The notes under the pieces were generated by a model, which saw nothing but the letters and a program-made list of their open reading frames with translations, searched no databases and had not been told where the DNA came from. Of a stretch of 64,000 bases of DNA, positions 1-12,234 are shown piece by piece (within the stretch, counting starts at the first letter, position 1; the number at the start of each line of letters is the position of its first letter). This stretch comes from Ailurus styani (lineage: Eukaryota; Chordata; Mammalia; Carnivora; Ailuridae), in NCBI GenBank assembly GCA_002007465.1, contig LNAC01000039.1, positions 598,462 to 662,461 of the forward strand, read 5' to 3'. The position numbers and the translations under genes are program-made.

Positions 1-271
1 CTGGGAGGACAGGGGTTCAGGCTGGGGGTGTGGGACAGTAGCTGCTCCAGACAGCCATGAGGGTCCCAGTGGTGTCTTTACAGTAGCTCTCATTTCACCT
101 ATTTCACTTCCTCTCAACTTCCAGTCTTGACTCTATTGTGACTTTTCATTAGGAATTCTCTTTCTGAGTTCCTGACTTCACCGATGAGCTTTGAGTGGCT
201 GAATCTGCTAGGGCAAGGATCCCTAGTCACTAGTGTAAGCTGTGTTTGGGTCTGGAACTCTCACCCGGTAG

Positions 272-276
<5 letters not shown>

Positions 277-319
<43 letters not shown>

Positions 320-501
320 CATTTGACACAGAGAGAGAGAGATTACAAGTAGGCAGAGAGGCAGGCAGAGAGAGAGGAGAGAGGAGGAAGCAGGCTCCCC
401 ACTGAGCAGAGAACCCGATGTGGGCCTCGATCCCAGGACCCTGGGATCATGACCTGAGCCGAAGGCAGCGGCTTTAACCCACTGAGCCACCCAGGCGCCC
501 T
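277..501 (-). mobile_element. CAN-SINE
   Basis: Poly-T, then the reversed SINE ending ccacccaggcgccc. The duplication ggtagagctt flanks it at 267-276 and 502-511. Confidence 0.95.
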
Positions 502-620
502 GGTAGAGCTTTAAGCTGAGAAGAGTACAGGCTTACTGCAGGCTGTTAAGATTGATCTATTTGGGGATAGGAATTCCTATGGGATATTTAATTTAAGGTC
601 TGACAAATAAGACCTTGTAG

Positions 621-816
621 GGGCGCCTGGGTGGCTCAGTGGGTTAAGCCTCTGCCTTCTGCTCACGTCATGATCTCAGGGTCCTGCGATCGAGCCCTGC
701 TTTGGGCTCTCTGCTTAGCAGGGAGCCTGCTTCCCCCCCTCTCTCTGCCTGCCTCTCTGCCTGCTTGTGATCTTTCTCTCTCTGTCAAATAAATAAATAA
801 AATCTTAAAAAAAAAA
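621..816 (+). mobile_element. CAN-SINE
   Basis: Head gggcgcctgggtggctcag, tail caaataaataaataaaat plus poly-A. The target repeat is aagaccttgt(a/g)g on both sides. Confidence 0.95.
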
Positions 817-1129
817 AAGACCTTGTGGACAGTGTCACACTGTATTAGGATAAATCTAAGCCTCATCATAAAGACACTCCAAAACAGCATGTAACAACAA
901 CATCAATAATAATAATAGTTGTTTGTTTTTAAGTTCCTTTCTCTCACATAGTAGTTTCAAAGTGAGTGTGGCAGGTCAGTGTTGTAGCTTTGTTCATATG
1001 AGGACCCAGTTTGGCTCTAAGTCACTGCTCTGCTATCTCCTGGCTAGTGTGCCTCAAACTTCGATGTGAGTAGGAATTCCTCAGGGATTTTGTTAAAATT
1101 TGGGTTCTATTTTAGAAGATTTGGGGCAG

Positions 1130-1306
1130 GGTGTTCCTGGGTAGCTCAGTCAGTTAAGCATCTGCCTTTGGCTCAGGTCATGATCCCAGGGTCTTGGGAT
1201 TTAGTCCCACATCAGGCTCCCTGCTCAATGGGGAGACTGCTTTTCCCTCTGCCCCTTCCCACTCTGCTTGTGCTCTCTCTCAAATAAATAAATAAAATCT
1301 TAAAAA
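1130..1306 (+). mobile_element. CAN-SINE, diverged
   Basis: Head gttcctgggtagctcagtca, tail ctctcaaataaataaataaa. Its A-rich tail runs straight into the purine tract that follows. Confidence 0.9.
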
Positions 1307-1605
1307 AAGGAGAAGGAAGAGGAGGAGGCAGAGAAGGAGGAGGAGGAGAAGGAGGAGGAGAAGAAGAAGAAGGAGAAGGAGAGGAAGAGGAGGAAGAAGA
1401 AGAAGAAGAGGAAGAGGAGGAGGAGGAAGAGGAGGAGGAAGAAGAGGAGGAGGAAGAAGAAGAGGAGGAGGAAGAGGAGGAGGAAGAAGAGGAGGAGGAA
1501 GAAGAAGAGGAGGAGGAGGAGGAAGAAGAAGGAGGAGGAGGAGGAGGAGGGGCAGGGGAAGGGGAGGGGGAAGGGGAGAAGAAAAAAGAGAAGGAGAAGG
1601 AAAGT
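1306..1605 (+). repeat. Polypurine (GGA/GAA)n tract
   Basis: About 300 bases contain only A and G on the plus strand, except for a single c in each of 'gaggcagag' and 'ggggcagggg'. Units are mixed gga, gaa, gaggag and gaagaa. The opposite strand gives meaningless Ser/Pro/Leu frames. It grew from the tail of the SINE at 1130-1306. Confidence 0.95.
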
Positions 1606-1679
1606 CTGGGGCAGGGCCCGGAGAGTCTGCGCTCCTGACAGTTCCCTGATAAGGCAATGCTGCCGTTCCCTGAGCTCAC

Positions 1680-3290
1680 TGGGGTAGCAAGACCCTAGGG
1701 CTTCTTACTGCATTGTCAAAGCTGAACCCCACTGTCAGGGTCCGACCTGTAGGGAAGGGAAAGGTGGGATGGCAGAGGCCCCCTTCGATGACTCGGAGGT
1801 GGCACATATCACTTCTCGCATTCCTTGGGTGAAATCTTGGCTCCATGGCTACCCCTCCCTGCAAGAACATCGGCGAAATGTGATCATGCTGGGCAGCCGT
1901 GCACACAGCTACAGTTCTGTTACTTTTGAACAGTGGGGAGCAGATGTCGGCAGACAACTCCCAGTCCCTGTCACATTACCCTATCTAGAGTTCCCCCACG
2001 CACCTCCCCGAGGCCTCTGGTGATCACCCAAGAAGGTGAGGCATCCCCAGAGAAGTGTCCAGGACACTTTCCAGACCCAGACATCACAGCATTCTTTCCT
2101 TCGACACCTTCTTGAAAAATTCCATGCCTGGAATTTTCCGAGTACAGAGGAGAGAAGGCATGAGCGGACTCTCTTTCTACTTCTGTGACTTTGAAAGTGA
2201 ACTGAAGGACCAGATTATATACCTCAGGATTGACTTGTTTAATGCTTCCGGTTCGGGTGAGAATAAATTGACGCTTCGAGCCCAGCATCACATCATTTCA
2301 GCAGAGACAGTCTTGTGGGGCCAGAGCAACTGTGCTGCGGGCTTTCCCATTCAGTGAGTGAGATAAAATAATAAACGAGTCCGGGCCGTTGGCAAGATGC
2401 ACAGGCAGCCTAAGAATGAATCATAATCACAGTGCATTTGCAATAAAGCCCCCGTTTATATGCAGACAGACAGCAACATTAGATGGTCAAATAGCTCAAG
2501 GATGAAAATGAAAATTGAATGAAGAACTTATTGTTCATGAGGGATGATATGTGTCCTACTATTTTTATTTACCTGATTGAAAAGTGTCCGGCTTATCCAC
2601 TGAAGGAAAATTTCATTTCCTGATACTCTTCTCAGTACTCCAGCAAATGAAATAGAATTAACTAAAAATGGAATGATATAATCTGCTTTAGCCAAAAGGC
2701 TAGAAGGGCAAGGAATAATTGAGTAAGCACTCCATGGCTGAATAAATGTCCTGAATAAATGAATGTGTAGGGAGAGATACTAAGCTGTTCTCTGAAAAAA
2801 AATTAAATATGTATATTATCCCCTCAAAATACAGACCTAAGAAACAATGAGCTTTTAGTTGGATTTTCTCCCCAGCATGGTATTTCTATGCTTTCACTGA
2901 AATGAAAAATCTCAAAATAAGAAGAAACCCTGAAATATTACTCATGAAATCAAATAAGGCTACAGCGTTCTTCCATTAGCCCCAACAGTTGCTTCCAATT
3001 ACTGTGACCAAATTTTCTCATCTGTGTCTTTTAGAGAAACAATATTTGTATTTCAGGAGGAAAGCTGAGAATCGAATCATTTTCTATGGCTGCTTGGGAC
3101 AGCAGCAGCAGCCTTAGAAGAGGACACATTTTCCCTGGATTCTGAGTCAGAAGATGCAGGTTTAAATCCCAGCCACTTCGTTTTCAAACAATCGTGATAA
3201 GGATGAAAACAGTGATGAAGAAGATGGTGATGAAGATAGCAAGAGGCAGCGTCTGGGGAACGCTGATCGAGAACATGGCACTGTTCAAAA
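1680..3290. other. Mostly unique intergenic sequence
   Basis: 1740-1990 weakly resembles an old mammalian repeat ('ggaggtggcacatatcactt'). 2100-2760 looks unique and has no repeat hallmark. Short frames on both strands (1769-2357) match nothing recognised and have no splice or codon support. Confidence 0.4.
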
Positions 3291-3465
3291 GCTTTTGTGT
3301 GTCAGCGTGTTCGTTCTCCTACAAGTTCTTTGAGGCAGATGATAGAATCCCCACTTTATAGATGAGAGGAAATGAGGCACAGAGATGCCAAATATCGTCC
3401 CTGCAGTTGGACAGGTAGGCTCCCGGACAGCGTTAACCCAAAACCTGTTTCTTCTTTCTGGACAC
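3290..3465 (+). mobile_element. MIR relic
   Basis: 'ccactttatagatgagagga' followed by 'aatgaggcacagagatgcca' is the MIR core and 3' half. It is diverged. Confidence 0.6.
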
Positions 3466-3799
3466 AAAGCCAGCTGACATTTCCCAACCTCTTTTGTGGT
3501 AAGAGTGGCACTGGACTAAGTACCAGCTGATGGCATGTGAGAGATGTGTGCCATTTCTAGAAGCTGGAGTGCCCCCTTCTTGCATTTTGCTGGCTAAATG
3601 AAGATGAGGATGAGTCACTGGGGGGTGCAAGCCACAGGTGGAAGGAATCTGGGTGCTGGAATCACTCCCACCAATCAGAACTGCCTCCTTGGAGTATCAC
3701 ACAGATGAAAAACAAACTTCTATTTTGTCCGAACTATTACACTTTGGGGGAGGCTCCTTGTTACCACAGGCTAACCAGCACTGGCTAACACCCTGGGAA

Positions 3800-3965
3800 G
3801 TGGGGGAGTCTGAATTTGAATCCAGGCAGTCTGGCTGTGTAGTGCACCTTGGTTATAATCACTTAACCTACTTCTTAATTTGAAAAAATGGGACTGACTG
3901 TTACAGCCTGTCTCTCCAGGCTTCTAAGCTGATGTCCTGAGGTCTCCAGAAAAAGACTGCCTTCT
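3800..3965 (+). mobile_element. MIR relic
   Basis: 'gtctgaatttgaatccaggc' plus 'cacttaacctacttcttaat' resembles the MIR core. Confidence 0.5.
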
Positions 3966-4643
3966 GTATAGTTTCTGAGACAATCTGGGAAAGAGTTAGA
4001 AGTACCCAGTGAGTTATTTTGCTTGGTTTTTGGTTAGTATTCTACCTGGGGTCAGAGCCTTGCCATAGCGAGGGCCATGATACCTTCTCTCTCTGGGGAC
4101 CGCAGTCACCACCCGGGTTCTCCATGGGCTCCATGATGCTCTTTCTGCCCTTCCCCATCTGCAGATGAATGTCTTCTGGCCCAGGCCAGACACAGCCCGT
4201 TCCTCCTCTGTAATGAGTGCCATGATCTTCTCTTTAGGTGATTTGCCTATAAAAATGCCATTTCTTCTAACTCCAATCTGTCCCACAATAGCCTTTTCCT
4301 TTCTCCCCCTTGTCTGCTGCTGAGATCCCAGTGTGACATCAGCCAGCATGCCTGACTTTTCACCCTCATAGTATTTGTCCTGCCCACATGAAAGGGTTAT
4401 TGTAAGAATTATTTTAGGTATATAAAAGTACATTGCAAATGTACAGTATAAAATTAGTTATTAACATGCTTAAATTTTTAAATCTCGTGTAAAAGAGGAA
4501 ATTGTATTTTGTTCAAATAGATATTAGTTGAGGAAATGACCCAAGTGTTTTTCAAATAACAATTTTTAAAATTTGATTTTTCAGGTAAAATTAATCCAAA
4601 TGCAGTATGTGTCACATGAGCATTTTCAGAAGAATAGAAGTGA
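3966..4643. other. No gene seen
   Basis: This is unique-looking intergenic DNA. The minus frame 4014-4433 has no recognised domain and no supporting signals. The part after 4430 is AT-rich. Confidence 0.4.
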
Positions 4644-4855
4644 GGGGCGCCTGGGTGGCTCAGTCGATTGTGTCCAGATCTTAATTCCGGCTCAGGTCAT
4701 GATCTTAGGGTTGTGAGATGGAGCCTGGTGATGGGCTCTGCCCTGGGTGTGGAGCCTGCTTTAGATTCTCTTTCTCCCTCTGCCCCTCCTCCCCCCACTG
4801 GCCAAAAAAAAAAAAAAAAAAAAAAAAAAAAANAAAAAAAAAAAAAAAAAAAAAA
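4644..4855 (+). mobile_element. CAN-SINE with long poly-A
   Basis: Head ggggcgcctgggtggctcag. It lacks the usual aataaa tail and ends in about 52 A with one unresolved base (4833). Confidence 0.9.
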
Positions 4856-5314
4856 GCATTGAAGCGAAAACTGAGATGATGTTGGAGTATAGAAGTAATA
4901 ACCAAGCATCATAACTGAAAAGTGTTAATAACTGCAAATAGCACTTTCACTGGCAGTTCTTAATGGCAAAAACTGCTAGTTCCTTTGTGGTTTCTTTTAT
5001 GCTGAATTATGGCACGGAAGCAAACTGTTAATTACAAAAGACTGAGCTGAAGCCTTCTTGACACAGACCTGTAACTCTTATTTGCTCCTCTTTGGCAGAT
5101 GCTGTCTGGGGGCATCATAGGCTCTACGCATGGGGTTGAAAGAACTTCTATATGCTCATGAGGAGAAAGCTTTTCTCTATATCGACTCATTCTGGTTGAT
5201 TTTAAGAAATCAGATCTCAGTTTCCAGGCAAAGCAAATTCAGAATAAATAAAATAGAAACACCGGGATGGAAAGGATACTTTTATGTGCTTGAGTCAGTT
5301 CTCAGTTTATAATA

Positions 5315-5520
5315 TGTGGATTTGAATACATATATTTATTAAATATATATTTATTAAGTGTATATTTATTAAATTTATTTATTATATAATAATGTCCCAT
5401 CAGAACTTTAAATAAATTATTATGTAATGTTATAATAATTTATTTTATAATAAATATTAAGTATATTAACTATATCAAATCTTTATTAAATAGATACTAA
5501 ATATATAAATACACTTATTC
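5315..5520. repeat. AT-rich low-complexity stretch
   Basis: Repeated tatttattaaatatat motifs and almost no G or C. No gene. Confidence 0.75.
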
Positions 5521-5527
5521 ATTCATT

Positions 5528-6750
5528 TATATTTAAAGCTTTTTATTTTGGAGCAATTCTTGGTTTATAGAAAATTGCAAATATAGAACAAGGAGTTCCT
5601 ATATACTCTTCATTAGCTTTCCCTAATGTTAACATCTTACAAAATCTATGTTTGTCAAACTAAGAAATTAACATTGGAATATTATCAACACAACTACAGA
5701 GTTTATTCATATTTAACTAACTTTCCCACTACTATTGCTTTTCTGGTCCAGACTCCTGTCCAAGGTGTCCCATTGCATGTAGTTGTCATGTCTTCTCAAT
5801 CTCTTCTGGTCTGTGACAGGTTCTCAGTCTGTCTTTGCTTCTCATGACCTTGATAGTTTTATTTATTTATTTATTTATTTATTATTTAAAAAAATATTTT
5901 ATTTATTTATTTGACAGAGAGAGACACAGTGAAAGAGGGAACACAAGCAGGGGGAGTGGGAGAGAGAGAAGCAAACTCCCCGCCCAGCAGAGAGCCTGAT
6001 GCGGGGCTCGATCCCAGGACCCTGGGATCATGACCTGAGCTGAAGGCAGACAGTTAACGACTGAGCCACCCAGGCGCCCCATGACCTCGATAGTTTTAAA
6101 GAGTACCAGTCAGGTATTTTATAGATTGTCACTCAACTTTTGATTTGTCTGTTTTCTCATAACTAGACTGGGGCTCCTAGGGACGAATGCTAGAGAGGGA
6201 AAGTGCCCTTCTCACTGCATTGTATCAAGGAGTACACGTGATCAGTTTGGCTCGTCAGGGGTGATGTTAACCTTGATTACCTGTCTAGGGTAGTGTTTGC
6301 TAGATTGCTACACGATAAACTTACTTCTCCCCTTTGCCTCCCTCTGTCTTTTGGAAGTAGTCAAGATGGGAGTGGGGTTTGGGGGAGAGGATTAAGTTTC
6401 ACCCACTTGAGGGTAGAGTATCTGCGTACATTACCTTCCTTTCTGTAAGGCAGATTTGTCTGTTCTACATTTATTTCTTCAGTCATTTATTTCTATCAGT
6501 ATGGACACATGATATTTATGTTATGCTTTGGGTTATAATCCAATGCTATGTGATTCATTTCGTTGTTCATATTGTTCCAGCTTTGTCCATTGGGAGCTCT
6601 TTCACATTCATCTTGAGTCTCTTGAACACCTTTTACATTTTCATTTATTTTTACTTATTTTATTTATTTTTATTTATTTTTTTTGAGCACGTCCTTCCTT
6701 GCTGGCACAAAAAGATGCTTCCAGTTTATCTTGAATTTTCATGGCCTAAA
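5528..6750 (-). mobile_element. Ancient L1M-like relic, interrupted by a SINE
   Basis: 5528-5840 ('ttggtttatagaaaattgca', 'tccctaatgttaacatctta') and 6110-6640 ('tttgggttataatccaatgc', 'ttgttccagctttgtccatt') resemble L1M 3' sequence seen in antisense. The SINE at 5860-6079 splits them. Family assignment is from memory. Confidence 0.5.
5860..6079 (-). mobile_element. CAN-SINE
   Basis: Flanked by catgacct(t/c)gatagttt at 5843-5859 and 6080-6096. Tail side is (attt)n. Confidence 0.93.
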
Positions 6751-7479
6751 ATCAGCTGTTATTTCAAGAAACCCTGGTTCCTTTTATTGGAGAGAATCAT
6801 ACCTTATATTTAATACTACTCTAGAAGCTTCAGCAGTGTCCGTTACAGAGAAAACTTTGGCAACAAAGTAGATCCACATTGGGCCCAGATTGGGAATTAA
6901 AGCACAGTACTGTCAAATGGCCCTGCAAGGGGCTTCTTGGCGTGGATCTACAGGATTTATATTGTGTGTGAGGTATCAGGGACACCTCTTCTTGGGCTTT
7001 TAGAATTGGTGTAGAGAAATGCTAATCTTTTTGCCTGGGCTCTCAACAGGAATTGGGATGTCAAAGTTAAATATATCTACGTCAAATATGCCTTTGTGGT
7101 TATTTTCAGTGATTGTTTGTCTTCCAGAGTTAATCTTAATGCTGCCATCCCAACAGTTATTTCAGTTAGAAATCTCTCTTCTCAGACATAAATTGTTGTT
7201 GGAAGTTGTATGTGGATGTTACAAACAAAATAGACTGGAGATGTCCTGCCAAGATTACATATTAGAGAAAGGTTGAGTAATAGTGAATTGTCTGCTAGTT
7301 TCAGAGAGATGATATGGAAGAAAAATTGCTGACTGATATTCGTAAGTAAATTACATTGGTTAGAATGTTCCTTAATAAAAGTCAAGTTTACTATTTTTGT
7401 AGCAGGATAACCTATTGATATATTGTTTTTATGCTTTATTCATACTGTTAAAGAAGATTCAAATATAAAGGATTAATTC
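6751..7479. other. No gene seen
   Basis: AT-rich intergenic DNA. Frames at 7019-7276 and 7182-7385 overlap on opposite strands and match nothing recognised. Confidence 0.35.
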
Positions 7480-8335
7480 CCACTCGCTCTCCCCTGATTT
7501 TGTGATAAGAAATATATACTTGGTCTTAGTCTTCAGTTCCTGGCACAGAACTCCTAAAGTCCTTGGAAGTTTCTGAGTGATAGGGATGAGAGGAGCATCT
7601 TCCTTTTCATAACAAGCCCCTTTCAGCCATACTTGGTTTTATGCTAAGAGATGATTCCTTGAGGATGAGGACTGGTTGTGGGAGGAGCAGTGATGCCCTT
7701 AGAGGGTTAGAACCTTCAGCTGCACCCCTGACCTCTAGGAGGAGCTGGCGAGCAACTCATCACCTACAGTCAGTGATTTCATCAATCACGTTTACCTAAT
7801 GAAGTCTCCATTAAAACTCTAAATGATGGGGTTCAGAGAGCTTCCTGGTCAGTGAACACATCCATGGTGCTGAGAGGTTGATACATCCCATCTTCACAGG
7901 AATAGAAGCTGCTATGCCCAGGACCCTTCTGGACCTTGCTGTTATATACCTCTTCACTTGGCTGTTTCTCTAAATATCCTTTATAATATACCAGTAATAC
8001 CAGTAATACAATAAACTCAGTAACACCGAGTAAAATGTTTCCCTAATTTCTGTGAGCCATTGTATAGCAAATTATCTAATCTGAGGAGGAGATCGTACGA
8101 ACCTCTGATTTGTAGCCAAGTCAGTCAGAAGTCTGGAGGTACAGGATTTGTGAGTGGCATCTGAAGGGGTGGCACTCTTGTGGGATTGAGCCCTCAAGGT
8201 GGACGATCTGATGTTAGGTTTCGGCAGTCAGCGTCATAATTGAGTCACCTTTTAGGACACCCAGTGAGTGTCCGGAGAGTTGAAAAATTGGCTGGTGGTA
8301 AACGTCCCACACATTTGGTGTCAAATGTGCTGTGA
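7480..8335 (+). mobile_element. Ancient LTR-like relic
   Basis: It includes 'cataacaagcccctttcagc', 'atgaagtctccattaaaact', 'cctttataatataccagtaa', 'gtgagccattgtatagcaaa' and 'ttaggacacccagtgagtgt', ending near 'tttggtgtcaaatgtgctg'. The sequence is typical of an old mammalian LTR: promoter-like middle, AATAAA region, then R/U5-like end. The family name is not certain. Confidence 0.45.
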
Positions 8336-8339
8336 CTAG

Positions 8340-8395
8340 AGAAATAGTTTTTTGTTTTTGTTTTTTGTGTTTTTGTTTTGTTTTGTTTTAACTTC
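8340..8395. repeat. T/G-rich simple repeat
   Basis: (gtttt)n-like stretch. Confidence 0.8.
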
Positions 8396-8422
8396 CCCAC
8401 TTATTCTCCCTCTGCTTTTTTA

Positions 8423-8444
8423 ACACACACACACACACACACAT
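8423..8444 (+). repeat. (CA)n microsatellite
   Basis: About ten acac units followed by catacactc. Confidence 0.9.
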
Positions 8445-8799
8445 ACACTCACCCCCTCACCCCCATACATTAGATATTAGATCTTTGCTCTGGTGTGCTC
8501 TGGGATCTATAGTCCCTGGAAGGAATGAAGTTATTAGGAATTAGGGACCAAACTCTGAGGAGCAAGGATTTCAGCTAAATTCTGAAAGAAGGAAAAAGAA
8601 GGGACTGGGAAGGAATTTCTAGGAAATGATGTTATCTTGGAGTTGTCTGAACTGTGACACAGGGGATGTGAGGGGGTGAAGTGGGATGTCCATATCTCAG
8701 CTTGTGGACAGCAGGAAGCACCACTGAAAGGGACACCACCCAAGAGTGACTGAGCCACAGGACAGGAAGCAATAGCCACAGACTGAGAGCTTCTTGCAG

Positions 8800-10030
8800 G
8801 GCTCCTCCTTCATAATTCTAGGGAGAGCGAGGAACCTTGAAAATGATGACAGTATATGTCAGCCTTGGTGAATGATGGATGTGGGCCAGAATTGCTTTGA
8901 TTAGAAAAGTAAGGACAAATTACAGCATCTGAACTGGAAGAATGGCTGTCATGACTCATAGGATTCAGCTCATAGATGTACTCATGACGATGATTTACTA
9001 CAGTGAAAGGATACCAAACACAGTCAGCAGAGGGGAAAAGTGCGTGGGGAAAATCCAAGAAGACCAGGTGCAAGATTCCCGGGGTCCTTTCCCAGTGGTG
9101 CCACATAGCATGACCTTAATTCTCCCAACGATGCATTATGATGACTATGTGAATGTTGCCAACCAGGGAGGCTCATTAGAGACTGTGCATCCAGGGTTTT
9201 TACTGGGGACACCCTCTGCCTGGCAGATGCCCAATTCCACACTCCCAGAAGGAAAATATGTGTTTATCATAAACCACGTTGTTTGTACAAATAGTTCAGA
9301 CAGAGTGAGACACACTTATCAGCTAATGGTGGGAGCCCTTCTAAAATCGAATGTCCCAGACACCAGCCAAGGTCCAAATTAGTAAGTGGCCTTTCAAAAG
9401 AATAGCATTAGGCATAATATATTAACTTCTTTATGCACAGCATGGTTTTGATTCTGTTTGGGCAAAACAAATTGATAGAAGAACCTTTGCTTAACTTTTC
9501 CTACTCTTTGGAATGTATGGATACCATTGGTGGTTTTGACTGGCCTTTGTCTCAATTATCCCCTCAGAACTTCTAGTTTAGGGAAATCCCACAGAAAGGC
9601 TAATGTCATTGAAAGAATTTTTCCTCACAGTTCCTAAGGGGGTAGAAGGGCATGCCATGCTCCACAAACCCACATGGGGAAGCACCCGATAGGGTCGGGA
9701 GGCAGGAGGAGTGAAAAGAAAGCGTGCCCCACAGCCTTTTTTGTTTGTTTTCTTCAGGAAAGTCAAGATAGGGTGGGAGGAACAGTTTAGAAGTAGCTAG
9801 TGGGGATAATTTCAGTGGGCTCTGGGCTATAATAATGGTGGTCTGTGGTTTTCTGATATCTGGCCCTGGGCTGATTTAGGACAGGGGAAATATTGGCTTG
9901 GTGTGTGAGTTAGATGAAGGGAGTGTTTGGGGATATGGATTTGTGATTGGTTGGTTTGTATATTAAAGGCATGTTTGGAGGCGAGTTACTTATTATCTGT
10001 AGGAATTGGCTAGCCCTAGGAGCAACATTC
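8800..10030 (+). other. Probable ancient interspersed repeat, unclassified
   Basis: 'ggctcattagagactgtgca', 'catccagggtttttactggg', 'ataaaccacgttgtttgtac' and 'ccagccaaggtccaaat' give the impression of a known old mammalian repeat. The 146-codon plus frame at 8942-9382 is therefore probably chance: it has no recognised motif and is overlapped by minus-strand frames. 9570-10030 may be more of the same repeat. Confidence 0.4.
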
Positions 10031-10734
10031 TCTCCCTAGCCAGCAAGGCCTTTAAGATGTCAAAATATCATAAAATAAAAAGGCCATGATTAGTATACCC
10101 TTATTTCAAGTTCTTACTTGTATAATAACTATATGGTCATTTAGAGTTAGACCCATCTATCTCCACAAATAGACAGATCCACTTATAGATCAAGAGCATT
10201 GTTGGTACAATTAGTGACAATCAGAAATTGTCATAAACTCTTAAAAGGAAAATAATTTATGAACATTCAATGAAATGTTTTAAGAATATTTGAGAAGATG
10301 ACTGGAAAGAGAAGAATAGAAGCATTCTAACTAGGTAGAAAAGATCTGTTTTATGAGAGTAAATAAGTCCTATGTGAATACTGGCTAACTATTTGGGCTG
10401 AATGAGCCAGAGTATAGACTAAAATAAATCCAGTTGAGTTAGGCAAAGGGAAGGAGAGTATGACTCTGGTTGTTCTTAGATGTGTGAATTGAGATGCAAC
10501 TGGGAATTACATTTTGTATTGGAAGATGAAGTATTCAAAATGATGTGGGAGAAGGAGGAGTCTTGTATCTTGGAGTGACAGAATGAGAATGATTAAAGAA
10601 GCCTAGGATAATGTGCAGGTAAGGTCAGTAATGAGGTTTGTAGAGAAATAAGCCAGAAACAAATAGGGGCTGAATGTTAAGAAAAAAGAAAATGAAAATA
10701 ATCTTCCATCCTAGGAAATGTGAAGAATGCATGG

Positions 10735-11180
10735 CAAAAAGATAGAAATGACCCAAATGTCCGTCAACAGGTGAATGGATAAACAAAATGTGGCATATAC
10801 ATACAAAGGAATATTATTCAGTCATAAAAAGGAGTGAAATTCTGATAAGTTCATGGATAAACCTTGAAGACATTATGCTAAGTGAAATAAGTCAGACACA
10901 AAATGACAAATACTGTATGATGCACTTATATGAAGTACCAAGAATAGACAAATTTACAGAGACAGAAAGTAAAATAGTGATTACCATGGGACTGATGGTG
11001 AGGAGGGAACAGGAAGTTATTTTTAATGGGTACAGAATTTCTGTTTGGGATGATTAAAACTTCTGGACAGAGATAGTGGTGATAGTTACACAACATGTGA
11101 ATATATTGATGACACTAAATTATACACTTAAGATGGTAAATTTTAGGTCATGTATATTTCACCACAATAAAAACAAAAGA
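10735..11180 (+). mobile_element. L1 3' end fragment
   Basis: 'gtccgtcaacaggtgaatgg' and 'attattcagtcataaaaagg' are the standard L1 ORF2 C-terminal tail (EYYSVIKRSEILISSWINLE). It ends in an A-rich tail near 11170. Confidence 0.88.
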
Positions 11181-11184
11181 AAGA

Positions 11185-11930
11185 AAAGATGCCCACAAAT
11201 TGGACAATATAAAAGAAATAGATAAATTCCTAGAAACATACAATCTTCCAAAACTGAATCAGAAAGAAGTAGAAAATCTGAACAGACCAATTACTAGTAA
11301 TGAAACTGAATTGGTAATCAAAAAACTACCAAAAAATAAAAGTCCAGGCCCTGATGGATTCACAGGTGAATTCTACCAAACATATAAAAAAGAACTAATA
11401 ACTATTCTCCTCAAACTATTCCAAAAAAGATAGCAGAGGAAAGAAAGCTTCCAAAGTTGTTCTGAGGCCAGCATTACCCTGATACTAAAACCAGACAAAG
11501 AACCGACAAAAAAAGGACAGTATCCCTGATGAACATAGATGTACAAATCCTCAACAAAGTATTAGCAAACCACATTCAGCAATACATTAAAAGGTTCATT
11601 CATCACAATCAAGTGGGATTTATTCTGGGGATACAAATCAATCAACATCATACACCACACTAACAAAACAAAAGATAAGAATCATATGATCATCTCAGAA
11701 GATGCAGAAAAAGCATCTGACAAAATTTAACATCCATTCATGATGAAAACTCTCAACAAAGTAGGTTTAGAGAAAATATACCTTAATATAATAAAAGGCG
11801 ACATATGAAAAACACACAGCTAACATCATGTTCAATGGTGAAAAACTGAGAACTTCTTTTCCTAAGATCAGGAACACGACGAGGATGTCCATTCTCAAAC
11901 TTACTCAACATAGTACTAGAAGTCCTAGTT
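11185..11930 (+). mobile_element. L1 ORF2 fragment (reverse transcriptase region)
   Basis: The frame 11200-11433 gives [20 protein letters not shown], the start of the L1 reverse transcriptase domain. Later sequence (frameshifted) covers 'ctcaacatagtactagaagt'. It lies immediately after an L1 3' end and so is a separate copy. It runs into the GAAA repeat. Confidence 0.9.
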
Positions 11931-12005
11931 TCTTTTTTTGAAAAGAAGGAAAGAAAAGGAAAAAAGAAAGAAAGAAAGAAAAAGAAAGAAAGAAAAGAAA
12001 AGAAA

Positions 12006-12062
<57 letters not shown>

Positions 12063-12065
12063 AAA
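11931..12065 (+). repeat. (GAAA)n microsatellite
   Basis: gaaagaaag repeats over about 130 bases at the end of the L1 fragment; imperfect at the left, perfect at 12010-12062. Confidence 0.95.
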
Positions 12066-12234
12066 GAGAAACAGTTGGATGAATGGCTGTTGAACATTGA
12101 TTCTGAGATGATAATCAACATGGAGAACAAGATGGGTAGTGGTGACTCAGAGATACGGGAATTTGATGGTTGGTAAAGCTGATACCAGGGTCATAGACTG
12201 TTTATATGGACCTGTCAGCTTTCTTTAGTGCTTG

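Noticed and set aside
1212..1679. Long Ser-, Pro- and Leu-rich minus-strand frames
   Set aside because: They are translations of the polypurine repeat, not proteins.
6379..6813. 144-codon Phe-rich plus frame
   Set aside because: It lies in a T-rich ancient repeat and has no recognised domain.
11931..12065. CRISPR-like array
   Set aside because: The repeats are a 4-base microsatellite without spacers, in a mammal.
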